DNA of 21,133 bases from CALNYS01 sp964639935 (GTDB taxonomy: Bacteria; Planctomycetota; Phycisphaerae; Phycisphaerales; UBA1924): assembly GCA_964639935.1 (NCBI GenBank), contig CAZXGT010000029.1, positions 1 through 21,133 on the forward strand, in the 5' to 3' direction. The notes below the pieces were generated by a model, which was not told the origin of the DNA, ran no database searches, and was given only the letters and a program-made list of their open reading frames with translations. A program made the translations under genes and the position numbers. Of the stretch, positions 15,841-21,133 are shown one piece after another (the stretch's first letter is position 1; every line of letters begins with the position of its first letter).

Positions 15841-16502
15841 TGCGCGGTCGCGGGTTCACGCTCGTGGAGCTGCTGGTCGTGATCGGCGTGATCGCGATGC
15901 TGCTCGGGCTCATGCTCCCGGCGCTTGGGGCGGCGCGGGAACACGGGCGCGCAGTCGTCTGCCTGTCGAACCTTCGGCAGGCGGGCGCGGCGTGCGCGCT
16001 GTGGGCGCAGGAGCGCGGCGGCGAGGGGCCGAACATCGGCTGGCCGTGGGGATCGGCGCCGAACTGGGCGCTCGTGGTGCAGGACGTCGCCGGGCGCGAA
16101 GGCTACTCGCCCGAGAGCGTGCTCGTGTGCCCGGAGCATCAGGCGCGGACGGCGCACGAGCTGACGCGGACCTATGCGATGAACGCCACAGGTCAGGCGG
16201 GCCTGCCGGGCGATGCGCGCAGCTTCGACAGCGCGGAGAACCCGGGACGGCATCGGTTCGATCTGATCGCCCGCCCGAGCGAAACGCCGATGCTCGTGGA
16301 CTCGGCGGCGTCGCCCGCCGCCCCGGGGCTCCCGCCGCCGAGCCGGACGTACAGCGTCATCGACTTCCGGCAGGCGGATCACGTTGAGGAGCGCCTGGCG
16401 CGGATCCACGGGGACGACCGGCGTTTTCACGCGGTGCGATTCGACGGCTCGGCGGGATCGCACGAGGCGGTCGAGCGGCACTGGGCGGAGCCGCTGCCCT
16501 AG
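15840..16502 (+). CDS. Type II secretion/type IV-like pseudopilin, planctomycete type
   Basis: A 220-residue prepilin-like protein. The N-terminus MRGRGFTLVELLVVIGVIAM is a class III signal: peptidase cleavage after Gly5, N-methylated Phe6, and the conserved Glu at mature position +5 (Glu10), followed by a hydrophobic helix to about residue 27. The following LMLPALGAAREHGRAVVCLSNLRQ is the pattern repeated in the large pseudopilin families of Planctomycetota. The C-terminal domain (PNIGWPWGSAPNW, SVLVCPEH, TYAMNATG) resembles the conserved 'H-X9-DG' type proteins of that phylum, which are paralogous and of unknown role. It begins in the stop codon of the PQQ dehydrogenase gene (TGATG), so translation is probably coupled. 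Its stop abuts the convergent egtD stop with no spacer. Confidence 0.9.
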   Translation: MRGRGFTLVELLVVIGVIAMLLGLMLPALGAAREHGRAVVCLSNLRQAGAACALWAQERGGEGPNIGWPWGSAPNWALVVQDVAGREGYSPESVLVCPEHQARTAHELTRTYAMNATGQAGLPGDARSFDSAENPGRHRFDLIARPSETPMLVDSAASPAAPGLPPPSRTYSVIDFRQADHVEERLARIHGDDRRFHAVRFDGSAGSHEAVERHWAEPLP

Positions 16503-17489
16503 TCAGCTCGCGCGCTGGAGCAGCACGAGGGCGTACCACTCTCGTGGGTCGGTCCAGGCCTCGGCGATCTCGAGGTCGGCCCGGGCGGCTTCGGCGGCGA
16601 TCCGTTCCATGGTGAACTTGTGGGAGTTCTCGGTGTGGATGCGCTCGCCTTCCTCGAGGGAGACGCGGCGGCCGTTGATCTCGACCCGCTGCGGGCGCTT
16701 GAGCACGAGGCGCATCTCGATGCGTGAGAGATCCTCGACCCAGACGGCCTCGTGGGCGAAGGCGTCCTCGTCGAAGCCGGCGTCGAGCTCGCTGTTCATG
16801 CGCGTGACAAGGTTGAGGTTGAACGCCGCGGTGACGTCCTCGGAGTCGTCGTAGGCGGCGCGGAGGGCGTCGCGCTCCTTGACGAGATCGAACCCGACGA
16901 GCAGCCGGCCGTCGTCGCCCGCGTAGTCGGTGAAGGCCCGGAGGAGGCCGACGCGTTCCTCGGGGAGGAAGTTGCCGATGGTCGATCCGGGGAAGAAGAC
17001 GACGCGGTTGTCGGCCGGCAGGTCGGCCACGTGCGCAAAGCCGTGCACGAAGTCGGCGCAGACGGGGCGGACCTCCACCTCGGGGAACGCGCGGGCGATG
17101 CGCTCGCTCGATTCGGCCAGGGCGCTCTCGGAGATCTCGACCGGCGCGAAGGCGCGCGGGGAGTCCAGCCGATCGAGAAGCCGCTCGGGCTTGCGCCCGT
17201 CGCCGGCGCCGGGCTCGACGAGGACGACGTCGGGCCCGAGGCGATCAGCGATCGCGTCGAGCTGCTCGTCGAAGATCTCGGCCTCGACATCGACGGGGTA
17301 ATAATCGCGCGTGTCGAGGATGCGCTCAAAGAGGCGGGAGCCCTCGGCGTCATAGAGGTGCTTGGCGGGGATGAACTTCTCGCCAGTGGGGCGCGTGAGA
17401 CCGTGGAGCACGTCCTCGGCGAACGTGTCCTCCTCACGCTTGTCTCGAACCATCGTGTGGAGGTTCGCCGTCGCTTCGGTCCTTCTCAC
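16503..17489 (-). CDS. egtD: L-histidine N-alpha-methyltransferase EgtD (ergothioneine biosynthesis)
   Basis: Transfers three methyl groups from SAM to histidine, giving hercynine, the first step of ergothioneine synthesis. The 328-residue product has the usual EgtD length. Family landmarks occur in order: EKFIPAKHLYDAEGSRLFERI (37-57), DYYPVDVEAEI, the SAM loop LVEPGAGDGRKPERLL, APVEIS, FFPGSTIGNFLPEE with the Asn that holds the histidine amine, and EGERIHTENSHKFT near the C-terminus. The start was set at GTG 17489 because AGGAGA lies about 5 bases upstream; the longer frame from TTG 17528 would overlap egtB and lacks a site. It follows egtB by 25 bases on the same strand, forming an egtBD operon. 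SAM and histidine specificity are known for the family and not tested here. Confidence 0.95.
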   Translation of the reverse strand: MRRTEATANLHTMVRDKREEDTFAEDVLHGLTRPTGEKFIPAKHLYDAEGSRLFERILDTRDYYPVDVEAEIFDEQLDAIADRLGPDVVLVEPGAGDGRKPERLLDRLDSPRAFAPVEISESALAESSERIARAFPEVEVRPVCADFVHGFAHVADLPADNRVVFFPGSTIGNFLPEERVGLLRAFTDYAGDDGRLLVGFDLVKERDALRAAYDDSEDVTAAFNLNLVTRMNSELDAGFDEDAFAHEAVWVEDLSRIEMRLVLKRPQRVEINGRRVSLEEGERIHTENSHKFTMERIAAEAARADLEIAEAWTDPREWYALVLLQRAS

Positions 17490-17514
17490 GTCGTTCTCCT
17501 GCGTCTCGCGGAGG

Positions 17515-18819
17515 TCAGGAACGCGCAAGCCGCACGCCCGTGAATTGCCATCTGGCGTCAGGATAGAAGAAATTGCGGTAGGTGACGCGGACGGAATCGC
17601 GGGGCGTGACGCAGGAGCCGCCCCGGAGCACGATCTGGTTGCACATGAACTTGCCGTTGTACTCGCCCTCGGCGCCCCCGGGCGGCGCGTATCCGGGGTA
17701 GGGCTCGTAGGCGGAGCGCGTCCACTGCCAGGCGCTGCCGGCGAGCCCGCGGAGCGGAAGGTCCGGGGCGCCGACGCGCGGGTGAAGGTCGCCGGATTCG
17801 AGAAAGCCGCCGGTCGCCGCGGCGCGATCCCAGTGCTCGCTCGCGGCGGCCTCCCATTCGTGCTCGGTGGGCAGGCGGGCGCCGGCCCAGCGCGCGAAGG
17901 CGTCGGCCTCGTAGAAGCTCAGGTGCGTCGCGGGGGCGTGGGGATCGAGCGGGCGCCGGCCAAAGAGCGTGAACTCGCTCCAGGATCCGTCCTCTTCGCG
18001 GCGCCAGTAGAGCGGCCGGCGCCAGCCCTCGCGCTGGACGGTGGACCACCCGTCGTCGAGCCAGAGCAGCTGCGAGTCGTAGCCCCCGGCTTCGATGAAC
18101 TCGAGGAACTCGGCGTTGGTGATCGGGCGCGAGGCGAGCTCGAAGGGTTCGAGGAAGACGCGGTGGCGCGGCGCCTCGTTGTCGTGAGCGAAGTCGTCCC
18201 AGTCGCACGCGATCGGGCGACCGATCTCAACGATCCCCTCGCTCGTGCGCGCCCACTCGAGGCGCTCGGCCGGCGGCGAGGGCTCGGGGTCGCGCTGCTC
18301 ATAGGCCGGCTGGATGGGGTTCTCGCTCAGGAGGAGCTTGATGTCGGTGATCAGGAGCTCCTGGTGCTGGCGCTCGTGTTCCATGCCGAGGCGGATGAGG
18401 CGGGCGATCTCCGGGAGGTCCGCCCCGTTGCAGGAGCCCACGAGCCTGGCGAGGCGGTCGTCGACGGTGTCGCGGAAGGCGAAGACCTCGCCGATGCCGG
18501 GGCGGGTGAGGAGCCCGCGGCGGTCGCGCGGGTGCCGCTCCCCGAGCCTGGTGTAGTAGCTGTTAAAGAGCAGCGGGAAGCAGGGGTCGTAGGGCTCAAA
18601 GCCCGGCTCGAAGCGTTTGAGGATGAAGGTCTCGAAGAACCATGTGGTGTGCGCGAGGTGCCACTTGGTCGGGCTGGCGATCTCGGCGACCTGGACCGTC
18701 ATGTCTTCCGCGGAGAGCGGCTCGCAGAGGCGGTGGGTTGTTTGACGCGTCTGGCGGAAAACGCGGAGGACGTCGTCGCGGTCGATCTCAACCGATGCGG
18801 AGGGGCCTGTGACGGGCAT
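17515..18819 (-). CDS. egtB: Hercynine sulfoxide synthase EgtB
   Basis: A non-haem iron enzyme that joins a thiol (gamma-glutamylcysteine or cysteine) to the imidazole C2 of hercynine using oxygen. At 434 residues it has full length. The N-terminal DinB-like domain carries the three-His iron site: His57 in TKWHLAHTTWFFE, and His148 and His152 in GMEHERQHQELL. The C-terminal formylglycine-generating-enzyme-like domain is seen from about residue 200 (PITNAEFLEFIEAGGY, RLPTEHEWEAAA, GSAWQWTRSAY, IVLRGGSCVTP, VTYRNFFYPDARWQFTGVRLA). The ATG at 18819 has AGAGGAA about 5 bases upstream. It lies 46 bases downstream of the betaine-type transporter gene and 25 bases before egtD. EgtA, EgtC and EgtE are not in the window; absence of EgtA/EgtC nearby would fit a cysteine-using (type II) EgtB, but this is unverified. 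Confidence 0.96.
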   Translation of the reverse strand: MPVTGPSASVEIDRDDVLRVFRQTRQTTHRLCEPLSAEDMTVQVAEIASPTKWHLAHTTWFFETFILKRFEPGFEPYDPCFPLLFNSYYTRLGERHPRDRRGLLTRPGIGEVFAFRDTVDDRLARLVGSCNGADLPEIARLIRLGMEHERQHQELLITDIKLLLSENPIQPAYEQRDPEPSPPAERLEWARTSEGIVEIGRPIACDWDDFAHDNEAPRHRVFLEPFELASRPITNAEFLEFIEAGGYDSQLLWLDDGWSTVQREGWRRPLYWRREEDGSWSEFTLFGRRPLDPHAPATHLSFYEADAFARWAGARLPTEHEWEAAASEHWDRAAATGGFLESGDLHPRVGAPDLPLRGLAGSAWQWTRSAYEPYPGYAPPGGAEGEYNGKFMCNQIVLRGGSCVTPRDSVRVTYRNFFYPDARWQFTGVRLARS

Positions 18820-18865
18820 TGGTTCCTCTCAGACGGCGACGATACAAGCGTGTCGCCGATGCACT

Positions 18866-20355
18866 TTAGAGCCGAAGGCCGCGGGAGACGAGGATTCTCT
18901 CGGCGCCATCGAAGAGCAGCTGAGCGATGATGGCCATGACGGCGGCGGGGACGGCGCCCATGAGGATAAGGGAGAAGTCGTCGAGGCGGATCCCGGTGAG
19001 GATCGGCTGGCCGTAGCCCCCCACTCCGATCAGCGCGGCGAGGGTGGCGGTCCCGACGTTGATCACCACGGCGGTCTTGACGCCGGCGAGGATCATCGGG
19101 AGCGCCATGGGGAGCTCGACGTCGACGAAGCGCTGGACGCTCGTGAGCCCGATCGCCCGGGCGGACTCGCGGACCCCGGCGGGGATGCCCGTGAGGCCCG
19201 CGTGCGTGTTACGGACGATCGGGAGAAGCGAATAGAGGAAGAGCGCGGCGATGGCGGTGGCGGGCGCGAGGCCGAAGAGCGGGATGAGCAGGACGAGCAG
19301 GGCGAGCGACGGCATGGTCTGCATGATCCCGACGAGCCAGAGCACGGGCGGGGCGAGCGCGGGGACGCGCGCCGCGACGACGCCGAGCCCGACGCCGACG
19401 ACGAGCGCGAGCGCCATCGAGACGGAGACGAGGTGGAGGTGCTCGAGCGTGGTGCGCCTGAGGACGGCGAGGCGCGTCTCGACGCGGGCTTCGGTCTCGA
19501 TCCCGAAGAGCTCGGCGAGGGCGTCGCGCGCGATCACGGCTTCGGGCACGCGGGAGGCGCCGGCGCCCGGGCCGATTTTGGCGAGGCGGTTGAGGCTGGC
19601 CATCCGTTCCTCGTCGATGGCGCCGCGGAGCTGGCGGAGCGCGCGGACGGCCTCGGGGCGTCGCTCCTGAAGATCGGCGCGGACGAGCAGAACGGCGTCG
19701 TAGCGCGGGAAGTAGCCGAGGTCGTCGTCGAGAACGACGAGGTCGTAGTAGGCGATCTCGGCGTCGGTGGCGTAGAGGTCCATCGCCTGGATGTTTCCGG
19801 ACTCGAGAGCGCGGTAGGCGAGATCGTGCTGCATGCCGGCGGCGGGGTTGTCGAGGTTGTAGGCGGCGCGGAGGCCGGGCCAGCCGTCGGCGCGCTCCAT
19901 GAACTCGTTGGAGAAGCCGAAGCGGAGCTCGGGGTGATCGCGGAGGTCCGAGATGGTCTCGAGGTCGTGGCGCTCGGCGGTCCGGCGCGTGACGCCGATG
20001 GCGTAGGTGTTGTTGAAGCCGAGGGGGCCGAGCATGAGAAGCCCGAACTCGTCGCGGAGGAGTTCCCGGAGCTCGTCGCGGGAGCCGATGTCGCGACCGG
20101 CGAGCAGCTCGGCGCGGATCGTGCCGGTGTATTCGGGGTAGACGTCGATGTCGCCGCGGGTGATGCCGGAGAAGAGGACGCGCGAGCCCCCGAGCTCCCG
20201 GCGGTGGCGGGCGGGGACGTCGGCGGAGCGGAGGAGCTGGGTGGCGATCTCGCCGAGAACGACGGACTCGGTGAAGGTCTTGGATCCGACGATCACGGTC
20301 TCGGCGCGCGCCGCCAGCGCGCAGACGAGCAGGGCGAGCAGCGCGGCGGCGGGCT

Positions 20356-20359
<4 letters not shown>
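18866..20359 (-). CDS. Betaine-type ABC importer, substrate-binding domain fused to permease
   Basis: A 497-residue inner-membrane protein. After a signal peptide-like helix (1-19), residues 20-290 are a ProX/OpuC-type binding domain. Candidate ligand residues are Lys27 (VGSKTFTES), Tyr77 and Thr80 (PEYTGT), Tyr119 (NNTYAIG), Arg156 (EFMERADG), Tyr196 (DLYATD) and Tyr220 (FPRYDA). Their spacing closely follows the Lys/Thr/Arg carboxylate clamp and four-Tyr cage described for archaeal ProX. Residues 300-497 are the permease, about five helices, with the EAA-loop ESARAIGLTSVQRFVDVELPMALP. The GTG start overlaps the ATPase stop by 4 bases (GTGA). Known relatives, including the ergothioneine importer EgtU and OpuABC, usually place the permease first; here binding comes first. 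Substrate could be glycine betaine, choline-like compounds, hercynine or ergothioneine. Confidence 0.93.
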
Positions 20360-21111
<752 letters not shown>

Positions 21112-21117
21112 CGATGC

Positions 21118-21123
21118 AGTGTA
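21118..21123 (-). promoter_or_regulatory. Candidate -10 element for a leaderless transporter mRNA
   Basis: On the minus strand TACACT ends 6 bases before the ATG of the ATPase gene, the distance at which transcription would start at the A of the ATG. No Shine-Dalgarno sequence is present in between. The -35 region would lie beyond the window end, so it cannot be checked. Moderate chance of coincidence. Confidence 0.3.
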
Positions 21124-21133
21124 CGCGGCGCCG

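Noticed and set aside
17490..17528. TTG start at 17528 extending EgtD into egtB
   Set aside because: No ribosome site, and the GTG at 17489 has AGGAGA at proper spacing and gives the family's usual length.

Overview
The window looks like one edge of a metagenomic or draft contig from a GC-rich planctomycete, most likely Phycisphaerae. Three things point that way. The base composition is very high in GC, with a strong G/C preference at third codon positions on both strands. A secreted protein ends in a PAPG...RRRR sorting tail of the PEP-CTERM kind. A pseudopilin has the GFTLVELLVVI...LLPAL.AARE...CLSNLRQ pattern that is abundant in Phycisphaerae. The lineage call is inference from these features. 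Bases 1-41 are not biological: they match an Illumina TruSeq adapter plus part of its index, so real sequence starts at about base 42.

Layout. 42-2486: the tail of a truncated upstream gene, a type III polyketide synthase (+) overlapping it by 4 bp, and a convergent MFS transporter (-). 2671-7341: a SAM methyltransferase (+) whose end overlaps, tail to tail, a 991-residue protein (-) that joins a transglutaminase-like N-terminal region to an M20 amidohydrolase; the glutaminase GlsA lies just upstream of that protein in the same direction. 7380-9477: an unlisted 52-residue membrane protein (+), a 462-residue protein of unknown function (-) and a DUF2237 protein (-). 9509-13700: a C45-type Ntn hydrolase (+), a PEP-CTERM-like secreted protein (-) and a penicillin-acylase-family lipoprotein (-). 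13855-16502: a flavodoxin-like reductase, a secreted PQQ sugar dehydrogenase and a pseudopilin, all +, the last two joined by a TGATG stop/start. 16503-21111: a minus-strand block that in transcription order reads ABC ATPase, substrate-binding/permease fusion, egtB, egtD.

How the genes work together. The clearest functional unit is egtB-egtD, which makes hercynine from histidine and then attaches sulfur to it in ergothioneine biosynthesis. Directly upstream in the same direction is a two-gene betaine-type ABC importer. Its binding domain keeps the residues expected to clamp a trimethylammonium carboxylate, which is also the head group of hercynine and ergothioneine. This makes a linked ergothioneine/betaine synthesis and uptake locus a testable hypothesis. 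A second theme is amide-bond hydrolysis: GlsA, the transglutaminase-like/M20 fusion, the C45 hydrolase and the penicillin acylase homologue all fall within about 10 kb, though they do not form one operon.

No rRNA, tRNA, CRISPR array, insertion sequence or phage gene was recognised. No stretch over 300 bases lacks a gene. The longest gaps are 2487-2670, 13701-13854, 8947-9096 and 11295-11411. Regulatory calls are weak because planctomycete promoters are poorly defined.
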